64,000 bases of DNA from Selaginella moellendorffii (GCF_000143415.4 NW_003314286.1:451616-515615); one strand, 5' to 3'; counted from the first letter of the stretch, positions 11,370 through 22,068 are shown. Numbers and translations: made by a program. Notes: generated by a model not told the origin, from the letters alone.

Positions 11370-11440
11370 CCAAAGCATGAGCAATCTAGCCGCGCTACCG
11401 CTGCCATGCCGCCAGCTGCCGTTACATTGCTGCTGGCATC
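11370..11440. pseudogene. CLPP5 5'-exon relic A
   Basis: Resembles the 5' coding exon of CLPP5 and its flank (9178-9290). Shared blocks are CAAAGCATGAGCAATC, GCGCTACCGCTGCCATGCC and TTGCTGCTSGCAT, with the sequence between deleted or diverged. It abuts the 3' end of GRAS copy 2 just as real CLPP5 abuts GRAS copy 1. This is a duplication by-product, not a functional gene. Confidence 0.75.
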
Positions 11441-11461
11441 TCCGGTGAGCTTTAGTCAAAT

Positions 11462-12763
11462 TCAACAAGTCCAGTTGCTAATAGCGATGAGGACCTGCCG
11501 ATTCCTCCGCAAGAGGATCCAATTCCCGCTGCGCCCCACGCTATACTCTCTCGCATTCGAGTACGTCGCCAGCATTTTCTTCGCTCCAGCATAGACATGG
11601 CGCTTGATCTCGTAGCCCTCGAAACCGGCCCCGCGCATCAGCTCCTGCCACTGCTTGTATCCCTCGGGCCTCTCCACGCGCTCCTCGCCCTCGCACGCCA
11701 ACGTGTTGAGCAGCTCCAGCCCGCGGAGCTGCTCCAGGAACCTCCTCTCGCCCGCAAATCGCGACTCCGCCAGCGACGCGGCGATGGCTTCAAACATGCC
11801 GGCGTAGAACTCGAAGGCCTCTCGCGCGCGCGCCACCAGCGATGGCGAGTTGAATCCCACCGGAGGAAAGGCGGCGTTGAGAAAGAGCTTGGGCTCCATC
11901 GCGTGGATGTTCCTCAGGAACCTCCTCTTTGGATCGTCCGAGAGCTCGCGCAGCTTGTGGAATGAAGTCACGATCAGGACGTCGTCCGGCTGGATCATGA
12001 GCTGCGATGGTCCGATCGAATCCCAGTCGGCAGTCACCACCGAGTGGAACTCGAATGGAACGCCGAGGCTGCTGGCGTAGCGGCCGAGCTTGGCGCCCAC
12101 ATCCTCCCTGGGATATAAGAGAGAGTTGCTTGGTCGATCCACTGCGGTGACGCGAAAGTGTGGCGGGCCGCCGGATCTCTCGGAGAAATCCTTGATCAGG
12201 CACAGCCACCGATAGCCCGGACCGATTCCAAAATCGACTACGTGCACGCGAGCCGCCGACGATGTCTCGTCCAGGATCGTCTGGTTCGTGAAGAAGATTG
12301 GCAGCCCAAAGCCCGGGGAGGTCTCCGCGACTGTGGCGAACAACTGGAGGATCTCGTCGATGGGTCGCTTGGATTTGATGAGGCCATTGTAGAGCAGGCT
12401 CCCGGTGCCAGTGCTTCGAGCCACGAGCGCCTCGGAGAAGTAGAAGGCTAGGCGCTCCACCGTGGTTCCTGTGGGAGAGGACTTGTCTCTCAGCTCGCTG
12501 ACGAGCTCGTAGGCTTGGGTGGTGGCATTCGCGGCGATGGCTTCGCAGCACTTGACGATCGATGCTTTGAGATATCTCATGAGCTTGGCTTCCTCAGCCG
12601 CGACCAGATTGTCAGTTTGCTGATCGATTTGATGGTCACCGGCATCGTCTAGCTCTATGAAGGAGTCAAAGAGGGATTGCGCGTACCCGTGATCCTGATT
12701 GTTAGAGTTGTCCGCCATAGGGTTGGACTCGCTCCAGTTGGATTGCCGACCATCGCCTTCCAT
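11462..12763 (-). CDS. GRAS-family protein, tandem copy 2
   Basis: 433-aa single-exon paralog of copy 1, near-identical along its length. Both share the acidic N-terminus (DNSNNQDHGYAQSLFDSFIE), LHRI, VHVVDFGIGPGYRW, the PFYRE-like FYAGMFEAIAASLAES and the C-terminal GNWILLRRNRQVLIAISNW. It differs by lacking the 9-residue duplication and by scattered substitutions (for example AASLAESR versus AASLGESR). The ORF is intact. The close similarity suggests recent duplication or gene conversion. Confidence 0.9.
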   Translation of the reverse strand: MEGDGRQSNWSESNPMADNSNNQDHGYAQSLFDSFIELDDAGDHQIDQQTDNLVAAEEAKLMRYLKASIVKCCEAIAANATTQAYELVSELRDKSSPTGTTVERLAFYFSEALVARSTGTGSLLYNGLIKSKRPIDEILQLFATVAETSPGFGLPIFFTNQTILDETSSAARVHVVDFGIGPGYRWLCLIKDFSERSGGPPHFRVTAVDRPSNSLLYPREDVGAKLGRYASSLGVPFEFHSVVTADWDSIGPSQLMIQPDDVLIVTSFHKLRELSDDPKRRFLRNIHAMEPKLFLNAAFPPVGFNSPSLVARAREAFEFYAGMFEAIAASLAESRFAGERRFLEQLRGLELLNTLACEGEERVERPEGYKQWQELMRGAGFEGYEIKRHVYAGAKKMLATYSNAREYSVGRSGNWILLRRNRQVLIAISNWTC

Positions 12764-13088
12764 CTAGACAGATCACCGTACTTATTGACGGTACTTATAG
12801 CGCCACAAATGAAGGATCATTTGCTTCTCAGTTCTTTCCTCACAGAATAGTTTGAGGATTCCATGATGCTCGTGATCAGCAAATCAGACCAAAACTCTTG
12901 GTCCACAGCTGGAATGGAAAACTTTAAAAAATTTACTTGAGAGCGACCATTTTGAAAAGATCCTACTCGCAGCGTTACGTGTGCATCTAAGACCTTGTCT
13001 TTTGCAAACGATCCCATGATCTCAGTTTAACACTCTTTCCACTGACACTTGACAGCGAGATTGACAAAAATTCCTCTTTTCAATAATT

Positions 13089-13106
13089 GATTTGCTTAAG
13101 CAAATC
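13089..13106. repeat. 18-bp perfect palindrome around CTTAAG
   Basis: GATTTGCTT followed by its exact reverse complement, the same sequence as at 11278-11295. A related 18-bp palindrome (GGTTTGCTT plus complement) lies at 56684-56701. It may mark a small repeat family. Confidence 0.7.
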
Positions 13107-13198
13107 TAGTGAATATTCCTTTAAAATATTTCCAATATTCTGAGGTATTTTATGGTTATTATTCATTTCTAATGTCGTAAGATCAGTAAGATAAGTAC

Positions 13199-13300
13199 CA
13201 AAGCATGAGCAATCTAGCAAAGAGAAAGCTGCCCGGAACAGCCGCGCTACCGCTGCCATGCCGCCAGCTGACGTTACATTGCTGCTCGCATCTCCGGCGA
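13199..13300. pseudogene. CLPP5 5'-exon relic B
   Basis: A second decayed copy of the CLPP5 5' exon, downstream of GRAS copy 3. It retains AAGCATGAGCAATCTAGCA, CCGCGCTACCGCTGCCATGC and TTGCTGCTCGCAT. It is less deleted than relic A, keeping the AGCAAAGAG-type spacer. It supports a duplication unit of about 1.9-2.1 kb that starts within CLPP5 and covers one GRAS gene. Confidence 0.75.
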
Positions 13301-13313
13301 GCTTTAGTCAAAT

Positions 13314-14450
13314 TCAACAAGTCCAGTTGCTAATGGCGATGAGGACCTGCCCATTCCTCCGCAAGAGGATCCAATTCCCGCTGCGCCCCACGCTAAACTC
13401 TCTCGCACTCGAGTACGTCGCCAGCATTTGTTTTGCTCCAGCGTAGACATGGCGCTTGATCTCATAGCCCTGGAAGCCGGCCCCGCGCATCAGCTCGTGC
13501 CACTGCTTGTACCCCTCGGGCCTCTTCACGCGATCCTCGCCCTCGCACGCCACTGTGTTGAGGATCTCCAGCCCGCGGAGCTGCTCCAGGAACCTCCTCT
13601 CGCCCGCGAATCGTGACTCCGCCAGCGACGCGGCGATGGCTTCAAACACGCCCGCGTGGAAGTCGAAGGCCTCTCGCGCGCGCGCCACCAGCGATGGCGA
13701 GTTGAATCCCACTGGAGGGAAGGCGGCGTTGAGGAAGAGCTTGGGCTCCATCCCGTGGATGTTCCTCAGGAACCTCCTCTTCGAATCGTTCGAGAGCTCG
13801 CGCAGCTCGTGGAACGAGGTGACGATCAGGACCTCCTCCGGCTGGATCATCAGCTGCGAGGATTGGATCGAATCCCATTCGGCGGTCACGACCGAGTGGA
13901 ACTCGAATGGAACGCCGAGGCTGCTGGCGTATCTCTCGAGCTTGCCACCCACATCTTCCCTGGGGAAAAAGAGGGAGTTGCTCGGTCGATCTACCGCGGT
14001 GACACGAAAGTGTGGCGGGCCGCCGGATCTCTCGGAGAAATCCTTGATCAGGCACAGCCACCGATAGCCCGGACCGATTCCAAAGTCGACTACGTGCACG
14101 CGGGCCGCCGACGATGTCTCGTCCAGGATCGTCTGGTTCGTGAAGAAGATTGGCAGCCCAAAGCCCGGGGAGGTCTGCGCGACTGTGGCGAAGATCTGGA
14201 GGGTCTCGTCGATGGTTCGCCTGGATTTGAAGGTATTATAGAGCAGCCTCCCGGTGCCAGTGATTCGAGCTATGAGTGCCTCGGAGAAGTAGAAGGCTAG
14301 GCGCTCCACTGTGGTTCCTGTGGAAGAGGACTTGTCCCTCAGCTCGCTGACGAGCGCGTAGGCTTGGGTGGTGGCATTCGCGGCGATGGCTTCGCAGCAC
14401 TTGACGATCGATGCTTTGAGATCTGTCATGGGCTTGGCATCCTCGATCAT
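13314..14450 (-). CDS. GRAS-family protein, tandem copy 3, N-terminus altered
   Basis: Paralog of copies 1 and 2, with intact LHRI, VHVVDFGIGPGYRW, PFYRE-like and C-terminal GNWILLRRNGQVLIAISNW regions. It is the most diverged of the three. The first ATG in the main frame is at 14450 (MIEDAKPM). Upstream, the frame stays open through sequence homologous to the paralogs (DHGYAQSLFDSFLEL) but contains no ATG. The paralogous start MEGDGLDSNSW lies at 14668 in a different frame, separated by about 60 bp of extra sequence. The N-terminal 60-70 residues are therefore lost, or depend on an unseen intron. The GRAS domain itself is complete. Confidence 0.82.
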   Translation of the reverse strand: MIEDAKPMTDLKASIVKCCEAIAANATTQAYALVSELRDKSSSTGTTVERLAFYFSEALIARITGTGRLLYNTFKSRRTIDETLQIFATVAQTSPGFGLPIFFTNQTILDETSSAARVHVVDFGIGPGYRWLCLIKDFSERSGGPPHFRVTAVDRPSNSLFFPREDVGGKLERYASSLGVPFEFHSVVTAEWDSIQSSQLMIQPEEVLIVTSFHELRELSNDSKRRFLRNIHGMEPKLFLNAAFPPVGFNSPSLVARAREAFDFHAGVFEAIAASLAESRFAGERRFLEQLRGLEILNTVACEGEDRVKRPEGYKQWHELMRGAGFQGYEIKRHVYAGAKQMLATYSSAREFSVGRSGNWILLRRNGQVLIAISNWTC

Positions 14451-14668
14451 ATTGTCGGTTTGTTGATGATCGATACCGGCACCGCCTAGCTCTAGGAAGG
14501 AATCAAAGAGAGATTGTGCGTACCCGTGATCGCGATCGTGATTGTTAGAGCTGCCTTGGCATGGACGCGAACGTGGTGCTGGAGCTGGTCCTTGAACGAC
14601 TTGAGCAACATCACGTAGTCTGCCAGTTGGGAGCTCCAGGAATTGGAATCCAGACCATCGCCTTCCAT

Positions 14669-15190
14669 GATGATATATATTCGTTCTTCATGGATAGCAA
14701 AGAAAGAACTAAGAGTTTGATCCTCGAAACTTCGCTATAAGTATGTTGATTTTGTTCCTCAGATTGAGTCAACCTTGAACGCTCGTGAGAACTTTTGGTC
14801 CACTTTCGGATTATCACGAATGGACCAGCAAGCTGACACGAAACTTTCGGGAAAACCATTTCAAAGCAAAGTGTGTAACAATTGGGTATACATCTAATCT
14901 GTCCTTGTTGCCCATTTGTCGTTGAAAGGTACCATGGACATCAGTCTACAAACGATGTTTCCCATGCTGGATCTCAGTTCCAACGCAGCCCATAGTTCGA
15001 GAAGCACAGAGAAACACGGCACCTCTGCTTCGCAGGAAAGAGACGAGATGCCAAGACGATTCGCAGTCTTAACACTTGTGGAAACCAATCAGAAGTACTG
15101 CTCAGATTCTCGCAGGTCATTCTTCTCAAGTGACAAAGCACACGTCACTACCACGTCAGATCCACGTCGGTAGGAGAGCTTCTCTATTCT
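14669..15190. other. Intergenic stretch, no supported gene
   Basis: Between GRAS copy 3 and the GPAT stop codon. It should contain the GRAS promoter and the GPAT 3' UTR. Open frames are short and show no domain. Confidence 0.5.
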
Positions 15191-16860
15191 TTAGCTCCCC
15201 ATCTTGCTCCTCAGCCGCTTCATGGACCGCCGCAAGCTCTTTTGCTTGTTGGCGACACCGCCCTCGTTCCCGGCCAGCATCAGGTACTTATCCTTCCTCG
15301 TCAAGTTCGTGCACTGGAATCCCAGCTTGTCGGCGATCCTCCTCTGGATCAAGTTCGCAACGTCGTGAGCCGAGTTCCCGGCCGCGCAAGTCATCTCCCA
15401 CGGCAGCTGATCCAGGAACCACATCTCGTACTCGGGCCGGGGATTCATCAGGAAGTAGAGCGGGTCGAGCGCCTTCCAGCCGCGAGCGGTAGTGCCGTAG
15501 AAGAGCTGGACGCGGGCGTCCATGGCTACCGGGACGATCGCGTCGGACAGCTCCGCGAAGAGCGAGCTGAATCGCAGCAAGTATGGCTCGCGGCACGTCG
15601 TCCCCTCGGGACACACCACCAGATCCTTGCACTCGTCCAGGAGGATGTTGTGCATGCGCCGCGCGTCCTGGCTCCGGCAGCGCGTGAGCCGGACCGTTTT
15701 GATCGGGGCCAGGACCTCGGACACCCGGCTGATGCTGTACGTCACGGCCGACACCCTGCGCTGCACGCCGCCCGAGAGGAACACCGGGTCCAGCAGCGTG
15801 CGGTGCGAGCAGACGAAGAGCGTGCCGCCACCTTTGTTGGTACTGCTGCTGGTGGGCGGTGTGCCGTTGACGCGGATACGGACGCCGAGCAAGGCGCAGA
15901 CGAGGACGACGATGCGGGTGTCGTTGATGAGAAGCGGGACCGAGCCGCGGAGGAATGCGAGAGGGATGCCGACTGGCGACCAGAGGAGGAGCGTGAGAGC
16001 TTTCGCTGGAGTCGGGCGGCACGCGATTCTACCGTCGTGGAATATAAGCGGCTTTGGGTACTCGTCGCGCGGTACAGTCGGGGCATTGGAGCTGTTTAGA
16101 ACGACGAAGGCTTCCTGGGAGAAAAAAAACAAAGTGTCTGTTAGCAAGAGCAAGACAAGAAACACGAAAAGAAAAAAAACTTGACCTTGCACAGTGCCAT
16201 GTATGGAAAATCCGTGCTCTTGCAGCCCAATGCCAGGTCCGGTAGTCTGTCTCGCAGGTACTTCCTCACAGCAAAGGCCTTGTTTCCCCCTTCCAGAACT
16301 CCCGGGCTCTGGAGAAATCCCGTGCAAAAGCCTCCTCGAGCAACGTGAACTTCGGTCCCCAGCACCACGTCCACTCCCAGGTAGTGCTTGAGGAAATGCT
16401 CCACCATCACTCTAGGCGACGCCGTGATCACGTACTTGGTGCCGCAAGCCGTGAAGACCCGAAAGGCGTGGAGGTGCATATCTTCCAGGTAGAACTTCGG
16501 GAGCACGGCCACCGCAACTCGCTCGATCACCGACACCTTGATGCCGATGAAGGAGATGAAAGTCATTATCTGAATCGCTGTCGCTTGGGATGCTAGAAGC
16601 CATATTGCCGGATACGCGAAGAGGAGAATAGCTGCTCGGAGGACGCTTCCGGCCTCAAAAGCCACCAGGAGGAAATATGGGAAATAGCTGGCTGACCTGA
16701 GGAGAGTGCCTTCCAAATCTGAAACCACCAAGTCGTCACTCCTGTCAAGGAAGTCGCAGCTCTCTACTGGCTCGAATGGAACAGGAGTTTGCCTGACGTT
16801 CTTGAGAAACTCCCACAGCTTCACCACCATAGATGTTTTCTTCTTCTTCTTCTCACCCAT
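15191..16860 (-). CDS. GPAT: Glycerol-3-phosphate sn-2-acyltransferase (plant GPAT family)
   Basis: Acyl-CoA:glycerol-3-phosphate acyltransferase of the land-plant family that makes cutin or suberin precursors at the ER. Two exons (16860-16186 and 16114-15191), about 532 aa. Start ATG 16860, [20 protein letters not shown]. The N-terminal HAD-like domain has [17 protein letters not shown], where plant phosphatase-active GPATs have DLDGTL, and [14 protein letters not shown] in place of the usual GDxxSD motif, so phosphatase activity is doubtful. The acyltransferase motifs are complete: [14 protein letters not shown] (HX4D), [19 protein letters not shown] and IVPVAM. Hydrophobic segments near residues 80-120 and 290-320 are likely membrane-associated. 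The product is inferred to be lysophosphatidate rather than monoacylglycerol. Confidence 0.92.
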
Positions 16861-17374
16861 GGCTCCTCGGCTGTTGTGCTTCGTCCACCCAGAGGAGAGA
16901 GCAAGAAGCACATGAGGCAGCCTACGGCCAGAGTGGTAGCTTCTCCGCCAGCATTAATGTAGCAGGTCTGCAGTGAATGCGTACCTGCGTAAAAGTCGTC
17001 AAGTGTAATTCAACAAACCTCAAGTGAAAACCACAAAGAAAACCTCATCACTGGCTGCGGTTTGCATTTGTTTCGGGGATTAGACAACGTAACTTCTGCA
17101 CCAAACATGGTCAGAAAGAAAGCGTTGCTTTGGATACTTACCGTTTACACGGAGAGTTAAAAAGGAAAATAGTCTGATGAAGCTGAGTACAAAAAAGCTT
17201 CTTAAGAAATCGACACAAAGATTTAGTTCACTTCATCTAGTTTGCCACACCTGTGCAAGGATCCAAAAACTCCTTTTTGGATTTTAGCACAAAGCAGAAA
17301 GAAACCACGACTAAATCCGCTGCATTCACGAAGATCGAGTGGTGAGACAAGAAAAAAGATTCCGATAACATCGA
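16861..17374. other. Intergenic stretch, no supported gene
   Basis: Separates the GPAT start from the PSF2 stop, both on the minus strand. It would contain the GPAT promoter and PSF2 3' UTR. I see no ORF or RNA gene here. Confidence 0.5.
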
Positions 17375-18328
17375 CTAACTCACTCTTATGACAGTTGGCT
17401 GGGAAAACCTATCGTCGGGATGCCTATGGTACTCGTCGCTTCCATGCTTGAAAAGAGCCTGGAGCGTCCGCACTGTGAATGGCCGGATGATGTTCACCTC
17501 CATAGCCGAGAGGTTTGTAAGCTGCAAAAAAGAGGCCGTCATAGCTGTTGAGTGTGTGTGCTTCACGAAGCTCACCTTCACAGCAAATGTTTTGTTGGAG
17601 AGCTTCTCGAGTCCAGCCTCAATCTTATGGAACCTCACATTGCGTATGTCTTCAATCAATGACCTCACCTGAAAGAATAATCAGACTTCGCGAACAAGCA
17701 GCAAATCTTCTTCGAGCTCGTACCAAGTAACAGTCGGGTATATCATCTTGCGCACTAGAACGATCAAAAACATATATCAGCCACCATCAGGAAGAAAGAA
17801 ATGGAGCTTACTGATCAAACAACAATCTAGATATCTCAATGTAGTGAAATGGTAGAGGTCGGAATTCCTGTGGCTGTTGACGCTCTTCCTCCAGCACTTC
17901 CGTGAGCCTCTCTGTTCACCTTTGTTAAGAACACACAGCGAAAGAAAACTCTTCGATAGATCGAAAGAATCGATCAAAGTACCTACGGTCATCCACTCCG
18001 GAGCCTGGATCCGGCATTTCCCTCGCTTCTTGAGAGCAATTGCGAGCCACAAAGGCACTATAGCAGAGATTTGCGGGCGAAAGGGACCAAAATCTCCCTG
18101 GACGGCACAAGAATGAGAAGAAATGGCAATGCTGGTAGCAAAACACTCACGGAAATCAAATGCAAGGGATCCATTCTCAAGCTGGGAATGATGCCGATCG
18201 TCTCGTCCTCCGCGAGAAACTCCACCTGGAGCGCAGCGAGATTGAATCGCGATAGAGCCGGAAAGATTGCTACAGACCTCCGCCGCGGAGAATGTGGCCG
18301 GAGGCGCATAGTTGGATTGTCCCGCCAT
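17375..18328 (-). CDS. PSF2: DNA replication complex GINS subunit PSF2
   Basis: Subunit of the GINS tetramer in the CMG replicative helicase, acting in the nucleus. It is spliced from about seven short exons with introns of about 50 nt: exon 1 18328-18278 ([17 protein letters not shown]), exon 2 from 18225 ([20 protein letters not shown]), then [98 protein letters not shown] and [20 protein letters not shown], ending PTVIRVS. The order matches plant PSF2. Telo-boxes AAACCCTA (18329-18336) and TTTTAGGGTTT (18343-18353) lie at the start codon, as expected for a replication gene. Its leader overlaps the end of the upstream PPR gene. Confidence 0.93.
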
Positions 18329-18353
18329 AAACCCTATCAAGATTTTAGGGTTT
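18329..18353. promoter_or_regulatory. Inverted telo-box pair at the PSF2 start
   Basis: AAACCCTA at 18329-18336 and TTTTAGGGTTT at 18343-18353 sit between the PSF2 ATG (18328) and the PPR stop codon (18360). Telo-boxes are known to mark plant S-phase and ribosomal gene promoters. Confidence 0.6.
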
Positions 18354-18359
18354 CCATAG

Positions 18360-20471
18360 CTACGTTTCTTTGAGGAAGAGCGATCGCAATCCATCGACCG
18401 GCGATCGCGATCGCGATTCTAGGCGCGGATCACTCGATTCTTGACCAGCATTCCCGTTGCTGAGAGAGGTGTAGAGATTCGCGAGCAAGAGGTAGAGCGC
18501 CGATCCTCGATCAAGATCCATCTCGAGCAGCTGTTTGGCGATCCGTCCGCCACGCTCGGTATCGCCGTGCAAGCTGCAAGCTCCAAGAACGGCAGTCCAC
18601 GACACCTCGTCCCCCTCGAACGGCATCTCGTTCACTAGATCTTCCATCCGGTCCAGCTGCCCCGAGCGCCCCAGGAGATCCACCAGGCAGCGATAGTGCT
18701 CCACGACGGGATCGATGGAATTGTCGCCAATCATCCGGAGGAAGTAGCAGCGCGCGTCTTCCAGGAGGCCGCCATGGCTGCAAGCCGCCAGCACCGTGGA
18801 GAAGGTGAGCCAGTTCGGCTGCTCTCCCTGGAGATCCATGCAGTTAAACATCTCGGCCGCCAGGGATCGCTCGCCGCTCTGGGCATAGGCGACGATGATG
18901 TTCGTCCAGGAGACCACGTTTGGTAGTGGGAGGTTGTCGAAGAGAGCTCGAGCTTGATCGAGGCGGCCACACTTTCCAAACATGCTCACCAGCGCTGTGC
19001 CAACGAAGGTGTCTCGATCGAGGCCTCGACCAGCAGCGCCTTCGAAGATGGTTTTTCCTTCGGCCAGAGCGGTGGAGCTAGCGCAGGCCTCGAGAGCGCT
19101 CATCAAGGTGATCCTGTCCGGCTCGATCCCTTCGAGGTCCATGAGCTTGAAGTACGCTAGCGCTTGCTTGGAGTGCCCGGCTCGAGCATGCCCGGAGATG
19201 AGAGCGGTCCACGAGGTAGCGTCTTTCACTGGCATTTCTTCGTGGAGTTTGGTTGCCAACTCGATGTTTCCTTTGACAGCGTAGGCGAGAACCATGGTGC
19301 TCCACGCGAGATAGTCTCTCGCAGGCATCAGAGCAAAGAGGTTCTCGGCGGAGGTGAAGTGGCCGTTGTTCAAGTAGGCGGCCAGCATTGTCGTCCACGA
19401 GACAACGTCGTGATCCACCATCTCGTCGAAGACGAGCTTGGCTTGGCGAGTCCGGCCCTCCTGCGCGTACGCGTTCACCATGCTCGTCCCGGCGATGCTG
19501 TTCTTCTCGGCGATCATGTCGAAGACCAGCTTCGCGTCGTCCAAGCTCCCGCACTTTGTGAACATGTTGACGAAGCCGTTGCCGACGAGAACATCCAGCG
19601 TTTCATCGCTCTGGGTGACGCACTGGAAGAGAGCTCGGCCCTCCGTCGGGTCTCCGATGCTCGAGCACGCCTCAGCAACGCAGGTGAAGGTGATCTTGTT
19701 GGGCCGAGTGCCGTCGAGCTTTAGCAGCCGGAAAAGATGGAGGGCGGCTGCGAACTCCCCGTTCCCGACGTACGCAGTGATCATGGCGTTCCACGACTCG
19801 ACTGTCCTCTCCGTCATCCGATCGAAGACCGACTTCGCCTCTGGAAGCTGCCGGTTTTGCGAGTAGGCCGTGAGAATATTGTTCCAGCAGATGGAGGTCA
19901 GCTCCTCGCTCGGGATGGAATCAAACATCTCCTTCGCCTCGGCCAAGTTCCCGCTCTGGGCGTATGCGGTGAGCAAGATGTTCCTCGAGAACACGTCCTT
20001 GACAGGTAAGCTGTCAAACAGGCATTTTGCTTCGCTCACGCATTGCTTCTGGGCGTAACAGGAGATCATTGTGTTCCAAGTCACCGCGCTCTTCTCCGGA
20101 AGCTTGTCAAACACCATCCTAGCCTCCTCCAGATGCCCATTCCGGGAACAAGCAACGATGAGAAAATTCCAAGTGTATGGATTCCTCTCGGGCATCCGCT
20201 CAAAGGCAAGCTTGGCCTCCTGGATCCCGCCGAGGTTGCCATACATCTGGATGAGCACGTTTGTGAGGTACCTGTGGCCGTCAAATCCAGCTTCGACGAG
20301 CTTGCCGTGAACGCTCCGGACTTCGTGTAAGTGGCGGCATTTGCGTATGAGCGCCGCATATCTGTTCTCAACCTCTCTTTGGGCTTCTGCAGAATCAACG
20401 CTGTGGGTGGTCGAACAAGCCAAGGAAGAAAACGAGCGATCTTTCCAGACCCTGACTCGCAACGAGCGCAT
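18360..20471 (-). CDS. PLS-class pentatricopeptide repeat protein
   Basis: Organelle-targeted RNA-binding protein type, typically acting in RNA editing, splicing or stability. Single exon, about 703 aa from ATG 20471 ([16 protein letters not shown], a plausible transit peptide). Roughly 15 PPR motifs follow in P, L and S spacing, for example [80 protein letters not shown] and [20 protein letters not shown]. An E-type region begins [20 protein letters not shown] and [20 protein letters not shown]. After [11 protein letters not shown] the normal E domain is replaced by a Ser/Arg tail ending SLFLKET, with TAG only 31 bp before the PSF2 ATG. The E domain appears truncated and there is no DYW domain. 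Confidence 0.92.
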   Translation of the reverse strand: MRSLRVRVWKDRSFSSLACSTTHSVDSAEAQREVENRYAALIRKCRHLHEVRSVHGKLVEAGFDGHRYLTNVLIQMYGNLGGIQEAKLAFERMPERNPYTWNFLIVACSRNGHLEEARMVFDKLPEKSAVTWNTMISCYAQKQCVSEAKCLFDSLPVKDVFSRNILLTAYAQSGNLAEAKEMFDSIPSEELTSICWNNILTAYSQNRQLPEAKSVFDRMTERTVESWNAMITAYVGNGEFAAALHLFRLLKLDGTRPNKITFTCVAEACSSIGDPTEGRALFQCVTQSDETLDVLVGNGFVNMFTKCGSLDDAKLVFDMIAEKNSIAGTSMVNAYAQEGRTRQAKLVFDEMVDHDVVSWTTMLAAYLNNGHFTSAENLFALMPARDYLAWSTMVLAYAVKGNIELATKLHEEMPVKDATSWTALISGHARAGHSKQALAYFKLMDLEGIEPDRITLMSALEACASSTALAEGKTIFEGAAGRGLDRDTFVGTALVSMFGKCGRLDQARALFDNLPLPNVVSWTNIIVAYAQSGERSLAAEMFNCMDLQGEQPNWLTFSTVLAACSHGGLLEDARCYFLRMIGDNSIDPVVEHYRCLVDLLGRSGQLDRMEDLVNEMPFEGDEVSWTAVLGACSLHGDTERGGRIAKQLLEMDLDRGSALYLLLANLYTSLSNGNAGQESSDPRLESRSRSPVDGLRSLFLKET

Positions 20472-20990
20472 ACAATAGAACTTAGGTTTCCTCCTTTTTT
20501 GCACCTTTGGAGTAACAGATTTGTGCTGATAAAAACACCATGTTTCCAGTGATGTTTGTGATATAGGTTGAGGTCCACTTTATTGCTATTCCAGGTACTA
20601 TCTTCTTTCTTGCATGTTACGAAATTCCTTCTGGGTTTATGTAAGATGTTATAGCAGCTGCTGAGGAACAAGGCTCCTGGGACAATCTTGCCTTGCTGGT
20701 CGTTGCCAAGGTATGGATTCAGTGATATGAACTCCATCCCAAAGAAGGTTTTGCAGGCTGCCATGATTTGCTGTTCTACACGCCTTCATCTTCATTGGGA
20801 ACTTTAATTATAAAATGCTACATTGTTTAAGGTACAGTTTTTCTAAAGATTTAAAAAAAAAATTATAGAAGTTTTTCTAGTTTATTTTTGAGTTACTTTG
20901 TTATAATTTAATTTATGCTGCTTAATTAGTAAATTTATTACACTTCAATTTACTAGTTAGTTCTCAAAATATATTTCTTTTTGCGATTGA
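20472..20990. other. AT-rich spacer upstream of the PPR gene
   Basis: Contains the PPR promoter and leader. A minus-strand ORF beginning MAACKTFFGMEFISLNPYLG (ATG 20764) has no recognisable domain and then overlaps PPR coding sequence in another frame. Composition shifts to strongly AT-rich past about 20800. Confidence 0.45.
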
Positions 20991-22066
20991 ATGGAATTGA
21001 AAAAGAATACAGGAAATGTGTATATCAATTAACCCAAAAACTGTAACTTATATATAAGAACGAATGGATTGAATTAAAATCAATCTGATAGCTATTAAAA
21101 TCCTACTATATCAATATTAGTATTGACATTATAACTGTACATTTTAGACCTTATATCATCCCCTTCTCTCAGAATGATAAAAGACTATCAAGGTTCTCTC
21201 ATGGATGGGCCAAGATTTGAAGAAACATCAGGAGGAAACATCAATGGATCTGTAAATGGTGCTAATTGTTTCTGATCCCTTTGTACAAAATGTTTCAACT
21301 ACTACACATACACAATTTCTGGAGGATCAACTTGCTAAATGTCATGCCAAACTTCATAAATTTGCAATCCAACGTGCCACAACACTTAATATGGACCTTT
21401 CCACTAAGCAATGTAAATAAACTACGTATTATAAGATAAGGAAAACGAATTAACATCAAGTCATCCACTTTGTACTTTGTAGGTAGTACATAGCTTAAGT
21501 GTTCAATAGACTTTGCTTGGAAAAATGCTTGTCAAATATTGATCCTACGACCTAGCATTGGCAATCTGTCACAATTGCAAAGGTGAACCCAACTCCATTA
21601 GTAGCATTGGATTATGACCATATAGGAGTTTATATGGTGAAACACTAAAAGAACTTTACACTCCTGTGACATACACATATTGAAAAGACGGCAAATAACC
21701 ATCTCAATCCGAATGTTAAAAGTTCATGTATTTCACAATCATCCCTTTGAATGTCAGAACAAATTGTCTGACTGTGGATGATAAGCACTCATAAAAGTGT
21801 GGTGTATCCCCAACCGAGATGTCAAAACGTGAAATGCCTTAGCCATAAATGTGGAACCATTATCTGAAAGAATCCACTCCGAACAGGAATGCTAGAACAC
21901 CACTCAATTAACAAGGAAGTATCCAATAACAATTGCAAATGTGCTAGCAAAAACACCAACTTTCACCTAGCGAGTTAAGTAGTTAAAAGCAATAATGATA
22001 TACTTATTGCTAGTAGTCGATTATGGAAAAAGTTATATCAAATCAAACACCACCAACTCAAATAAA
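20990..22066 (-). mobile_element. Degenerate Ty3/Gypsy fragment (copy A, left part)
   Basis: Decayed minus-strand retrotransposon sequence colinear with copy C (about 58090-59140) and copy B (about 37806-38060). For example, CACAATTTYTGGAGGATC and CATCCACTTTGTACT recur at 21310-21480 and 58330-58500. It covers a terminal region and the end of integrase. It is interrupted at 22062-22066 by the 9.4-kb element and resumes at 31434. No intact frame. Confidence 0.78.
22062..22066. repeat. Left target-site duplication of the 9.4-kb element
   Basis: ATAAA, repeated at 31434-31438. Because the neighbouring base is also A, the true duplication could be 4 bp (ATAA). Confidence 0.7.
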
Positions 22067-22068
22067 AA

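Noticed and set aside
15242-16099. 285-codon plus-strand ORF opposite GPAT
   Set aside because: Antisense frame of the GPAT exon; the minus strand has all family motifs.
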